13,231 nucleotides of DNA from an uncultured Clostridia bacterium. Lineage in GTDB: Bacteria > Bacillota > Clostridia > TANB77 > CAG-508. Below are positions 1-8,276 of this stretch, in pieces (position 1 is the first letter of the stretch; each line of letters starts with the position of its first letter). Location: NCBI GenBank assembly GCA_934155625.1, contig CAKPHD010000041.1, positions 1 through 13,231 on the forward strand, written 5' to 3'. The translations under genes and the position numbers were made by a program. The notes under the pieces were generated by a model, which was given only the letters and a program-made list of their open reading frames with translations, was not told the origin of the DNA and did not search any database.

Positions 1-744
1 ATAGCTCATATTAGTTACATTACTTGTGTCAAATTTTTCTCCTAAATTCAAACTTGTCATTGCTTTATATCCTGTTCGAAGAAACATAGATTTCATATTA
101 GTTACATTACTCGTATCAAATTTTTTTCCTAAGTCTAAACTTGTCATTGCTGTATATCCTGTATCTTCAAACATATGTTCCATTTTTTTTACATTACTTG
201 TATCAAATTTATCTCCTAAATTCAAACTTGTCATTGCTTTATATCCTGTATTCCAAAACATACTTTCCATATTAGTTACATTACTTGTATCAAATTTATC
301 TCCTAAATTCAAACTTGTCATTGCTTTATATCCTGTTCCACTAAACATATAGCTCATATTAGTTACATTACTCGTATCAAATTTTTTTCCTAAATCCAAA
401 CTCGTCATGGCTGTATATCCTGTACTATCAAACATATGGCTCATATTTGTTACTCTTGAAGTATTTAATAAATTTATATTTGTTATTGTTTCTGTTGCTG
501 TACAATTACTTGAGCTTCCTATATAGTTAAACAAATAACTTGAATTTGAATTTGCTAATATATCTCCATCACTTCCAATATAAACCTTATATATTCCACT
601 AGTACTTCCTGTTTCGTACCATGCCAATATTGAACTATCTTTCTGTGCTGAAACATCCCAAGCTGTGCTATTTCTATTAGCTATACTATTTACAAATGTT
701 ACATTTTCAATATTCTGTCTTTGTATTTTTGTATTACCTAAAAA
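1..744 (-). repeat. Surface-protein module 5 with near-identical 87-bp tandem repeats (cut by edge)
   Basis: Starts at FLGN (residue 2427) with a plain head, WDVS at 2455 and the head cysteine C2507. Four full DUF285 repeats and the start of a fifth follow, spaced exactly 87 bp. The MTSL methionine codon recurs at 406-408, 319-321, 232-234, 145-147 and 58-60. Unlike the older modules, these copies are almost identical at DNA level, differing mainly in the four residues around MxxMFxxT. This indicates recent tandem duplication. The module continues past the window. Confidence 0.88.
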
Positions 745-3700
745 TCCACTTGTAGCTGATCTTTCTGTACTTGCAGAGGCTAATTTATTAATTATCATTA
801 TATCTGTTGATGGATTAACATTTCCAGAGTTATCCGTAACAACTCCTTTTTGAATTAAAAGTTTAACTTGATTAGCATCTGTAGGTATATTAGTAAGTTT
901 TACAGTTGCCTCTTCTCCATATTTTACTGTTGATGTAACGCCGTTTTCTGTTCTAGTTTCTGTTAAATTCTTCATTGAAATACTCTTTCCTACACTTGTT
1001 GACACATTTCTATTTACATACACATCTATATAACTTGCCAATGTACTACTTAAAAAATATTTATCTGTTGCTTGTATTGTTATTGTTGCTGTTTTTGCTT
1101 TTAAATCTAAAACTGAATTTGTCATTACAATTTTCGGAGCAACAACATCTACTACTGTTGCATCTTCATAATCTCCTTTAGGAATACTTATACCTGTTGT
1201 TATAGTTGTTGCAACATTTGCGTTTCCTGAACAGTCTTTAGCTTTTCCTGCAGGTACAGTTACAGTTACAATACCACTATAATCCAAATATTTGTCTCCT
1301 TCTTTTATTTGAAGTTGCTCTAAATTTGATAATGTCAATGTATAAGTTTTTCCTAATACTCTTTGGTCATTATAAGCCGACTTCATTGTTGCATCTAATT
1401 TTAATGACTTAGAAACTTGTGTCCAATCTGGAACTTTTCCACCTATTTTTATTGTTAAATCATCTACTGTTAAGTCTTTACTTGTTGTTGTATCATAATA
1501 TGAATCTGTTATAGAAAATGTTAATGTCATAGTTTTTAAGGTTGCATCTATATGCAAACTTGAATCTTCATATACCACTGATGGTGCAACAAAGTCCGCA
1601 AACAATGAACCTGTTGTATTTTTATTAACTCTATTAGTACTTAAACTTGTTGTTGTATCACTTTTATTAGTAAAATTATCTGTTGCTGTATTATTAATAT
1701 CTATATAAAAATTACCACTAGTATTTTTATATGACCATTTTTCATTATAAGTTGATTGCTCCCAATTAGAAAATGTAATTGTATACTTTACACCAGTTGC
1801 AGTGTCATCTCCTACCTTTTCTGTCCAATTGCTTGAAGCACTTACTGTATGAGTTTGTGTCGGCTTTTGCCCTGCTTCTCCATCATCTGCTTCCATTATT
1901 GAATAACTACTTAATGTTGCAGTTGTTGTACTTGGGTATGGCTTGTTTGATATAATATCATATCCCATTGCTCCTACTGTTACTGCTAATTTCTTATTTG
2001 TTGTGTCTGGAACACTTGATATTACTTTCCATGTTGGTTTATATTTTAATATTACTGTTCCTCTTGTATATGCTATTGCTGTACTTGAACTTGAGCTTTG
2101 TTTAAAATTCTTGCTATCTTTATATATCGCTGATGGTACATATATTTTTACTGTTCCAGATGCTCCTGCTCCATCAAACATATTAGTATTAGTTCCTGCA
2201 AATTTTGTAAACGCTGGTCCTAAATCTAGTGTTGTCATTGAAACATAACCTGTACAATAAAATATATTATCCATACTAGTTACATTTTTTGTGCTAAATT
2301 TATATCCCAAGCTCAAACTTGTAAGTTTTTGATAACCTGTTCCTCTAAACATATCTGCCATTGTTGTTACTTTGCTTGTATCAAATTTATCTCCTAAATT
2401 TAATTGTGTCAGCTTTTCATGTCCAAACTCTCTAAACATGTCTGCCATATCTGTTACATTACTTGTATTAAATTTACTTCCTAGATTGATACTTTCTAAT
2501 GATGCATATCCAGCATAATAAAACATACCATTCATATTTGTTACATTACTTGTATCAAATTTATCTCCTAAATCTAAGCTTGCTAATTTGCTGTTGTTTC
2601 CAATTGATACAAACATCCACGTCATATCAGTTACTTTACTTGTATCAAAATTACTTCCTAGGCTAAAACTTGCCATTGACTTATATCCTGTTCCTCTGAA
2701 CATATGACTCATGTCTGTTACTTTACTTGTATAAAAGTTATTTCCTAAGTCCAGTTTTGTCATTGATCTATACCCAGAATCTTGAAACATACCTTTCATA
2801 TTTGTTACATCATCTGTATTTAATAAACTTAAATTTGTATATGTCTCTGTTGCTGTACATATTTCTGCATATCCTAAATTTGCAAATAAATAACTTGAAT
2901 CTTTGTTAGCATATATATCTCCATCGCTTGCAATATATACTTTTTGTGCCCCATTTGAGTTATTTCTTACACTCCATGCTATTATTGAATTGTCTCCTGC
3001 TGCTGATACATCCCATTCTACATTATCATATATACTTAAAGAATATATTTTACCTGTTAGAAATGCTCCATCACCTGATGAAGATCCATTTGGATTACAT
3101 CCTATTGCCATTACTGTATTATTAGTTGGTGTAGATATTGTTCCTACTTGCGTTGTCTTTGCTACTAAGCTTCCATTTACATACAAACATAAATCTTTTC
3201 CATTATATGTTCCTGTAATATGATATTTCGTTCCCGCTGTGGCAACTGTATTTGAAGTTGCAAAATACCATGTATTTTGCTCTTTTATATGTACAGCTAT
3301 TGATGGTTTTTTGTCTTTCAACATCAAACCAATTCCACCACCATTTTGATTTCCTATAATGTTTATTTCTCCTACATTTGAAGTTGTACTAAATCCATCA
3401 AATGATACTGTTGCATCCAATGTTACTGTATTATTAGCAAAGCTCATCTGTCCTAAGTTTACCCAGTCATTTGTTCCATCAAATTTTAAATAGTCACTTC
3501 CCCAAGTTGGTCCATTTACTGTTCCATTAGTACTTCCACTTAAATCTTTCCATGTCGTTGCAGAACTACTATGTCCATTTCCTGTATTATTTGTTGCATC
3601 ATAACTATTTTTTGCTTTACGTGCACTTTTGTCTCCATCCACAAATGTTACGTTTTCAATATTCTGTCTTTGTATGCTTGTGTTTCCTAAAAATCCACTT

Positions 3701-6700
3701 GTTAAGTTTTGTTCTGTGTTTGTTGTTTTCAAATAATGATTATCTGCTAATGGATTAATTGTTCCTTGTGTGTACTCTATTGTTGCTGTATTTACTTTAA
3801 AATGTGTATGGTCTGAATATATTGCTTTAGGTACCCATATCACTGAATTTTTAGTTCCAAATAGTGATGCAAAAGCTTCATGACTTTCTGCTATCTTTTT
3901 AAAACTTTTTCCAAAATTCGCTTCTAATGGAGTACTTGATTCATATCCTGCTCCTGCAAACATATAATCCATATATGATACATTGTTTGTATCAAAGTTA
4001 TCTCCTAAATTAAGTGTCTTTAACGATTTTCTCCCAGTTTCCATAAACATATCGCCCATATTTACAACATTACTTGTATCAAAGTTATCTCCTAAATCTA
4101 ATGTTGTCATTGCTGTATATCCACAATTATAAAACATTGATACCATTGTAGTTGTATTACTAGTATTTAATAAAGCTATATTTGTTATTACTTCTGTTGC
4201 TTTACATTTACTTGCATATCCTATATAACTAAACAAGCTACTTGAATTTGGATTTGCATATACAGCACTTTTATTAGTTCCAATATATACTTTTAATGCT
4301 CCACTTGATGCTGTTGTATACCATGCTAATACTGAACTATCTCCTGTTACTGATACATCCCATTTTGTAGAATTTGCTCCTGATGTGCTATTTACAAATG
4401 TTATATTTTCAATATTCTGTCTTTGTATACTTGTGTTCCCTAAAAATCCACTTGTATTTTTAGTTTCTGTATTTGTTACCTTTAATGTATTCTTTGGAAT
4501 AAGTTCTCCTCTTGTATATGCTATTGTTGTTGATGATGTTGAGTTTAATTTTACGTGTGTTTTATCTTTATATATTTCTTCTGGCACATATATTGTTGCT
4601 CCTGTTTTTCCTGTATTAGTAAATATATCTGTTCTTGAAGTTGCAATCTTTGTAAATAATGGTCCTAGATCTAATGTTGTCATAGAATTAGCACCTGCAT
4701 ATTCAAACATATAATCCATATATTCTACTTTGCTTGTATTAAATTTATTTCCTAAATTTAAACTTGTCAGTTTCATTTCACCTGTATGACAAAACATATA
4801 ATACATGTTAGTTACAGTACTTGTATCAAAATGATTTCCTAAGTTTAAACTTGTCATAGATTTTAACCCTGCATTCATAAACATTGCATACATGCTTGTA
4901 GCACTAGTTGTATAGAAATTATCTCCTAAATTTAGACTTGTCAGTTTATCATTTCCTATTGATGCAAACATCCAGCTTAATTCATACGCCTTGCTTGGAT
5001 TAAATTTACTTCCTAAACTAAAGCTTGTCATTGAATAAAATCCAGTTCCTCGGAACATATGACTCATATCTGTTACATTACTAGTATCAAAATTATCTCC
5101 TAAATTTAAGCTTGTCATTGATTTATGTCCAGCTTCTCTAAACATGCTTCCCATATTAGTTACTTTGCTTGTATTTAATAGTCCAATATTTGTAAATGTT
5201 TCTGTTGCTGTACAATTATCTCCATATCCTATATTTGCAAATAAATAGCTTGAATCTGCATTAGCACATATATTTCCATCAGTTCCAATATATACTTTTT
5301 GAGCACCATTTGAATTACTTGTTTCGTTCCAAGCTAATATTGATCCATTTTCATCTTCAGATACATCCCATACATTATCATAAATTCCTACATCGTAAAC
5401 ATTTATATTAGGATGACAACCTGCTGATGAGCTCCCATTAGGATTTGTTCCTATAGCCATTACTGTATTATTGTTGGGTGCTTTTATTGTTCCTACGCTT
5501 TTTGTCTTTGCTACTAATTGACCATCTATAAATAACATTACATTTTTACCATCATACATTCCTGTAAGACGGATTTTGCTTCCTGTTGTTACTGTTTCAC
5601 TTGATTGAGCCCTTACATATCCATTATTTTCCTTTACATATACTGCAAAATATGCTTTTCCATCTTCTATTGTAATACCGGCTCCTCCTGCTTCGTAATT
5701 GGTTAATATATCTCTTTCACCTGACTGAATTTCATTAACCATAATTGTTGTATCCATAACTATTTTACCGTTAGAAAAACTCATTTGTCCCAAGTTTACC
5801 CAGTCATCAACACCATCTAATTTTAAATAGTCACCTCCCCATGTCGCTCCATTTATTGTTCCATTTGCACTTCCATTCAAGTCTTTCCATGTTTTGGTTG
5901 AACTACTATACCCGCTTCCTGTATTTTTGGATGCAGTATATTTATTTCTTGCTTTTATAGCTGAAAATCCTTCGTTTTTTAATGTTACATTTTCAATATT
6001 CTGTCTTTGTATGCTTGTGTTTCCTAAAAATCCACTTGTTGCTTCTGTTTCTGTGTTTGTTGTTCTCAAACAATTTTTTTCACTTAATTTATATACATTT
6101 CCTCTATGCCAAGACATTGTTTGATTTGATGTTGGATTTAATTTCACACTAGTTGTATTGTTATATATTTCATCTGCAACATATAATTTAACTCCTTTGA
6201 AAACATCTTCAGAATAATCTCCCAATACCCCAGCGTTATTTTCAGAATTAGTTGGAAAATTTTTAAATGCTTTTCCTAAATTTAAAGTTTCCAAAGATTC
6301 TTTTCCTACTCGTAAAAACATCTCAATCATTGACCCAACTTTACTAGTATCAAATTTATCACCTAATTCTAGTGTTGTCATTTTGTCATTTCCTGTATTC
6401 AAAAACATCCAACTCATGTCTATTACATTACTTGTATCAAAGTTTTTTCCCAAATTCAAACTTGTCATTGATTTATATCCAGTTCCAGAAAACATTTCAC
6501 GCATATTTGTTACATTACTTGTATCAAAATTATTTCCTAAATTCAAACTTGTCATTGCTGTATATCCTGTATTATCAAACATATTTGACATATTTGTTAC
6601 TTTGCTTGTATTTAATAAATTCAAATTTGTTATAGTTTCAGTAGCTGTACATTTATCTGACCATCCTATATTTGCAAATAAATAACTCGAATTTGTATTT

Positions 6701-8022
6701 GCATATATTGTTCCACTACTTCCTATATATACCTTTAGTGCACCATTCGAATTATTTGTTACATACCATGCCAATATAGAACTATTTCCTGCTGCCGATA
6801 CGTCCCATTTGGTTGAATTAGCCCCTGATGTACTATTTACAAATGTTACATTTTCAATATTCTGCCTCTGTATACTTGTGTTTCCTAAAAATTCACTACG
6901 TACTAATGTTTCCCAACTCGTTGACTTCAACATATTTCCACCTGTAACTGCAGTCAATGCTATTTGATCGTCATAATTAACATCACTATCAGCTACTGCA
7001 TTTTCATCATCTGTTGTCATATCTTCATCTACAGTTGCCTCTTCTTGCTTTGGTTCTGTTGCTAATATGTATCTTACTGTTTTATCATTTTTCTCTTCCA
7101 CTACAGTTATTGTTTTGCCTTCATCCTCTATATTGCTATTTTCTGCTAGTTCTGCCTCATCATTTTCTGTCAAATTGTAGATTACTGGATTTGTATTTTC
7201 TTCTGTATTTTTTGTTTTTATGTTTATTTTTTCTCCATATTTACTTGGGTCATATTCTATTTTTTCAGTTTCTACATTTTCAACATCTATACTATTATTT
7301 TCAGCTGTTTCCTCACTGTTTACTGTTGTATTTTCAGCTAATGTATTATCTGTTGTTGATTCTGTTTGTTGTTCTTTTTTCTCAACTTCTTGATATACAG
7401 ATACCTCATTTGCTTTTCTCATTGTTTGATTTTCACTTGGTAATTTTACTTGTGTTAATGTTGCTAAATCTATTTCTTTTATTTCTGTTTTTGCATCTAG
7501 TGGCATATATCCTGTTACAGTTACTTCATCTTCTGCAATTTGTTGCTCTGCTTGTTGTTCTGTTTCTTTATTTTCATCAGCTTGTTGTGGCTTTAATTCT
7601 TTATTATAAAGTGTTACTACTTGATTATCTTCTGTTGTTACATCTTTTTTATCATAATCAATCTCTAATTGAATTTTCTTTTCTGTTACTTCTGCTTCTG
7701 TTAATTTTAAAGTTTTGTCTGAATTTTCATCATTCATCTCAACTTCTGTTCCATCTGCTGTATAATATTTTGCTACTATATTTTCATTTACAGATGTTGG
7801 TAAATCCAGAAAATAGTCTCCGTCTTTTGTTTCTGTAGCATCTACTGTTATGGTTTGTTTCTCTATTAGTTCACTTTTATCTGCTACTTCTACTTCCACC
7901 TGTATTACATTTTCCGCTCGTGAATCTCTTACATTCTTATAGATTCCTACCATTATTAATATTGCCATTAAAAATATAAATATATTTCTTATTTTCTTTA
8001 TAATAATCTTGTTCTTTAACAT
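1..8022 (-). CDS. Giant modular BspA/DUF285 surface protein with LamG inserts (C-terminus outside window)
   Basis: Frame open without a stop for 2674 codons and still open at the left edge, so the protein is longer. The start is the ATG at 8020-8022, preceded by GGAGGAG four bases upstream. Residues 14-28 are hydrophobic after a Lys-rich start: a signal peptide or signal anchor, possibly cleaved near SRA36. Residues 38-377 are acidic and Glu/Thr/Gln-rich. Five modules follow, starting FLGN at residues 378, 665, 1193, 1444 and 2427. Each has the head FLGNTSIQRQNIENVTF and WDVS, then 29-residue repeats of the type TSLNLGDKFDTSNVTNMxxMF (DUF285, BspA-like leucine-rich repeats). Modules 1-4 close with a cap of the type IYVPxxIY...AYTRG. 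Modules 2 and 4 contain LamG-like domains. Residues about 1995-2415 are Ig-like. BspA-type proteins are cell-surface adhesins in other bacteria; adhesion or glycan binding here is inference. No sorting signal is visible because the C-terminus is missing. Confidence 0.93.
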   Translation of the reverse strand, partial: MLKNKIIIKKIRNIFIFLMAILIMVGIYKNVRDSRAENVIQVEVEVADKSELIEKQTITVDATETKDGDYFLDLPTSVNENIVAKYYTADGTEVEMNDENSDKTLKLTEAEVTEKKIQLEIDYDKKDVTTEDNQVVTLYNKELKPQQADENKETEQQAEQQIAEDEVTVTGYMPLDAKTEIKEIDLATLTQVKLPSENQTMRKANEVSVYQEVEKKEQQTESTTDNTLAENTTVNSEETAENNSIDVENVETEKIEYDPSKYGEKINIKTKNTEENTNPVIYNLTENDEAELAENSNIEDEGKTITVVEEKNDKTVRYILATEPKQEEATVDEDMTTDDENAVADSDVNYDDQIALTAVTGGNMLKSTSWETLVRSEFLGNTSIQRQNIENVTFVNSTSGANSTKWDVSAAGNSSILAWYVTNNSNGALKVYIGSSGTIYANTNSSYLFANIGWSDKCTATETITNLNLLNTSKVTNMSNMFDNTGYTAMTSLNLGNNFDTSNVTNMREMFSGTGYKSMTSLNLGKNFDTSNVIDMSWMFLNTGNDKMTTLELGDKFDTSKVGSMIEMFLRVGKESLETLNLGKAFKNFPTNSENNAGVLGDYSEDVFKGVKLYVADEIYNNTTSVKLNPTSNQTMSWHRGNVYKLSEKNCLRTTNTETEATSGFLGNTSIQRQNIENVTLKNEGFSAIKARNKYTASKNTGSGYSSSTKTWKDLNGSANGTINGATWGGDYLKLDGVDDWVNLGQMSFSNGKIVMDTTIMVNEIQSGERDILTNYEAGGAGITIEDGKAYFAVYVKENNGYVRAQSSETVTTGSKIRLTGMYDGKNVMLFIDGQLVAKTKSVGTIKAPNNNTVMAIGTNPNGSSSAGCHPNINVYDVGIYDNVWDVSEDENGSILAWNETSNSNGAQKVYIGTDGNICANADSSYLFANIGYGDNCTATETFTNIGLLNTSKVTNMGSMFREAGHKSMTSLNLGDNFDTSNVTDMSHMFRGTGFYSMTSFSLGSKFNPSKAYELSWMFASIGNDKLTSLNLGDNFYTTSATSMYAMFMNAGLKSMTSLNLGNHFDTSTVTNMYYMFCHTGEMKLTSLNLGNKFNTSKVEYMDYMFEYAGANSMTTLDLGPLFTKIATSRTDIFTNTGKTGATIYVPEEIYKDKTHVKLNSTSSTTIAYTRGELIPKNTLKVTNTETKNTSGFLGNTSIQRQNIENITFVNSTSGANSTKWDVSVTGDSSVLAWYTTASSGALKVYIGTNKSAVYANPNSSSLFSYIGYASKCKATEVITNIALLNTSNTTTMVSMFYNCGYTAMTTLDLGDNFDTSNVVNMGDMFMETGRKSLKTLNLGDNFDTNNVSYMDYMFAGAGYESSTPLEANFGKSFKKIAESHEAFASLFGTKNSVIWVPKAIYSDHTHFKVNTATIEYTQGTINPLADNHYLKTTNTEQNLTSGFLGNTSIQRQNIENVTFVDGDKSARKAKNSYDATNNTGNGHSSSATTWKDLSGSTNGTVNGPTWGSDYLKFDGTNDWVNLGQMSFANNTVTLDATVSFDGFSTTSNVGEINIIGNQNGGGIGLMLKDKKPSIAVHIKEQNTWYFATSNTVATAGTKYHITGTYNGKDLCLYVNGSLVAKTTQVGTISTPTNNTVMAIGCNPNGSSSGDGAFLTGKIYSLSIYDNVEWDVSAAGDNSIIAWSVRNNSNGAQKVYIASDGDIYANKDSSYLFANLGYAEICTATETYTNLSLLNTDDVTNMKGMFQDSGYRSMTKLDLGNNFYTSKVTDMSHMFRGTGYKSMASFSLGSNFDTSKVTDMTWMFVSIGNNSKLASLDLGDKFDTSNVTNMNGMFYYAGYASLESINLGSKFNTSNVTDMADMFREFGHEKLTQLNLGDKFDTSKVTTMADMFRGTGYQKLTSLSLGYKFSTKNVTSMDNIFYCTGYVSMTTLDLGPAFTKFAGTNTNMFDGAGASGTVKIYVPSAIYKDSKNFKQSSSSSTAIAYTRGTVILKYKPTWKVISSVPDTTNKKLAVTVGAMGYDIISNKPYPSTTTATLSSYSIMEADDGEAGQKPTQTHTVSASSNWTEKVGDDTATGVKYTITFSNWEQSTYNEKWSYKNTSGNFYIDINNTATDNFTNKSDTTTSLSTNRVNKNTTGSLFADFVAPSVVYEDSSLHIDATLKTMTLTFSITDSYYDTTTSKDLTVDDLTIKIGGKVPDWTQVSKSLKLDATMKSAYNDQRVLGKTYTLTLSNLEQLQIKEGDKYLDYSGIVTVTVPAGKAKDCSGNANVATTITTGISIPKGDYEDATVVDVVAPKIVMTNSVLDLKAKTATITIQATDKYFLSSTLASYIDVYVNRNVSTSVGKSISMKNLTETRTENGVTSTVKYGEEATVKLTNIPTDANQVKLLIQKGVVTDNSGNVNPSTDIMIINKLASASTERSATSGFLGNTKIQRQNIENVTFVNSIANRNSTAWDVSAQKDSSILAWYETGSTSGIYKVYIGSDGDILANSNSSYLFNYIGSSSNCTATETITNINLLNTSRVTNMSHMFDSTGYTAMTSLDLGKKFDTSNVTNMSYMFSGTGYKAMTSLNLGDKFDTSNVTNMESMFWNTGYKAMTSLNLGDKFDTSNVKKMEHMFEDTGYTAMTSLDLGKKFDTSNVTNMKSMFLRTGYKAMTSLNLGEKFDTSNVTNMSY
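778..2040 (-). other. Three Ig-like/beta-sandwich segments between modules 4 and 5
   Basis: Residues about 1995-2415, with no DUF285 repeats. Segment one is roughly 1995-2134. Segments two and three begin at the matching motifs FVAPSVV and VVAPKIV (near residues 2144 and 2293), and both end near a D-x-SGN turn (DCSGNAN, DNSGNVN). They alternate hydrophobic strands with Thr/Ser-rich stretches (YTLTLSNL, TITIQATD). This pattern fits bacterial Ig-like repeats that act as stalk or spacer. I do not assign a specific Pfam family. Confidence 0.6.
2059..3693 (-). repeat. Surface-protein module 4 (LamG-containing head, six full LRRs, cap)
   Basis: Residues 1444-1988. FLGN at 1444 and WDVS at 1670 are 226 residues apart because of a LamG-like insert. 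Six full DUF285 repeats follow, then the cap IYVPSAIYKD ending AYTRG. It resembles module 2 in overall plan and in details such as the SHMFRGTG repeat. The head cysteine is C1722. Confidence 0.85.
3016..3642 (-). other. LamG/concanavalin A-like domain inserted in head of module 4
   Basis: Residues about 1461-1669. It is parallel to the module 2 insert: TWKDLSGSTNGTVNGPTW, YLKFDGTNDWVNLGQMSF, YHITGTYNGKDLCLYVNG, GTISTPTNNTVMAIGCNPNG, and a final strand IYSLSIYDNV running into WDVS. The two inserts clearly share a common origin, but their central parts (for example FSTTSNVGEI against VNEIQSGER) have diverged. Confidence 0.8.
3763..4446 (-). repeat. Surface-protein module 3 (plain head, two full LRRs, cap)
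   Basis: Residues 1193-1420. FLGN at 1193 and WDVS at 1221 are 28 residues apart with no insert. Only two full repeats follow (FDTSNVVNM, FDTNNVSYM) before a variant cap with IWVPKAIY that ends EYTQG. This is the shortest complete module. The head cysteine is C1273. Confidence 0.85.
4507..6030 (-). repeat. Surface-protein module 2 (LamG-containing head, five full LRRs, cap)
   Basis: Residues 665-1172. The FLGN motif at 665 and WDVS at 885 are 220 residues apart instead of 28, because a LamG-like domain sits between them. Five full DUF285 repeats follow, several degenerate in the FDTSNVTNM segment (for example FNPSKAYEL and FYTTSATSM). The cap reads IYVPEEIY and ends AYTRG. The head cysteine is C937, again 52 residues after the tryptophan. 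Confidence 0.85.
5371..5979 (-). other. LamG/concanavalin A-like domain inserted in head of module 2
   Basis: Residues about 682-884. Visible LamG_3-type features are TWKDLNGSANGTINGATW, then YLKLDGVDDWVNLG, the strand IRLTGMYDGKNVMLFIDGQ, and GTIKAPNNNTVMAIGTNPNG. The last strand (VYDVGIYDNV) joins directly to WDVS. In other proteins this fold is a beta sandwich that often binds carbohydrate; the ligand here cannot be told from the sequence. It is about 192 residues longer than the 28-residue plain linker it replaces. Confidence 0.8.
6100..6891 (-). repeat. Surface-protein module 1 (plain head, three full LRRs, cap)
   Basis: Residues 378-641. The head runs from FLGN at 378 to WDVS at 406, 28 residues apart, with no insert. 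It is followed by LLNTSKVTNM and three full 29-residue DUF285 repeats. A fourth, degenerate repeat leads into the cap, with LYVADEIY and ending SWHRG. The cap is the most divergent of the four complete caps, with W-H-R-G in place of Y-T-R-G. The conserved head cysteine is C458, 52 residues after the WDVS tryptophan. Confidence 0.85.
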
Positions 8023-8096
8023 TTTTCTCCTCCGTTTTTTTACTCATTTATTTGTGATTTTTTTCATTTATTTATAAGCATTTTTCTCTCTTTATA

Positions 8097-8125
8097 TTTA
8101 TATCATACTATGTATATTTTCTCAA
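8097..8125 (-). promoter_or_regulatory. Possible promoter of the giant surface-protein gene
   Basis: TTGAGA (8120-8125), 17-base spacer, TATAAA (8097-8102), about 75 bases before the start codon. A short inverted repeat CTCAA/TTGAG (8121-8136) overlaps the -35 element and could be an operator. The background is very AT-rich, so chance matches are likely. Confidence 0.4.
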
Positions 8126-8225
8126 CATTTTTTGAGCTTTTTTTCTATTTTTTTTACTAAAATCTTATACCATTTTTGTTCTTTTTTTCCATTCTCTTTT
8201 TATTTGTTTTTCATATTTTTAACAT

Positions 8226-8273
8226 AAAAAATAGACACTTTTCAGGTCTTTTACCCTTTGTGCCTATTTTTTT
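8226..8273 (-). terminator. Rho-independent terminator of the Rpn-family nuclease gene
   Basis: Read on the minus strand, AAAAAATAGGCAC pairs with GTGTCTATTTTTT (one G-T pair) around a loop of about 21 bases and ends in a T run. It starts four bases after the TAA at 8277-8279. The A-rich side makes it nearly symmetrical, so it could also stop plus-strand transcription. It separates the nuclease gene from the surface-protein gene downstream. Confidence 0.8.
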
Positions 8274-8276
8274 GTT

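Noticed and set aside
1..437. Regular 87-bp repeats as a CRISPR array
   Set aside because: The repeats are contiguous, lie in an open reading frame and encode DUF285 units; there are no unique spacers.
7014..7838. Plus-strand open frame of 274 codons, very rich in Leu, Phe and Tyr
   Set aside because: It is antisense to the surface-protein gene, has no ribosome binding site, and its composition is the shadow of an acidic, Thr/Gln-rich coding region.
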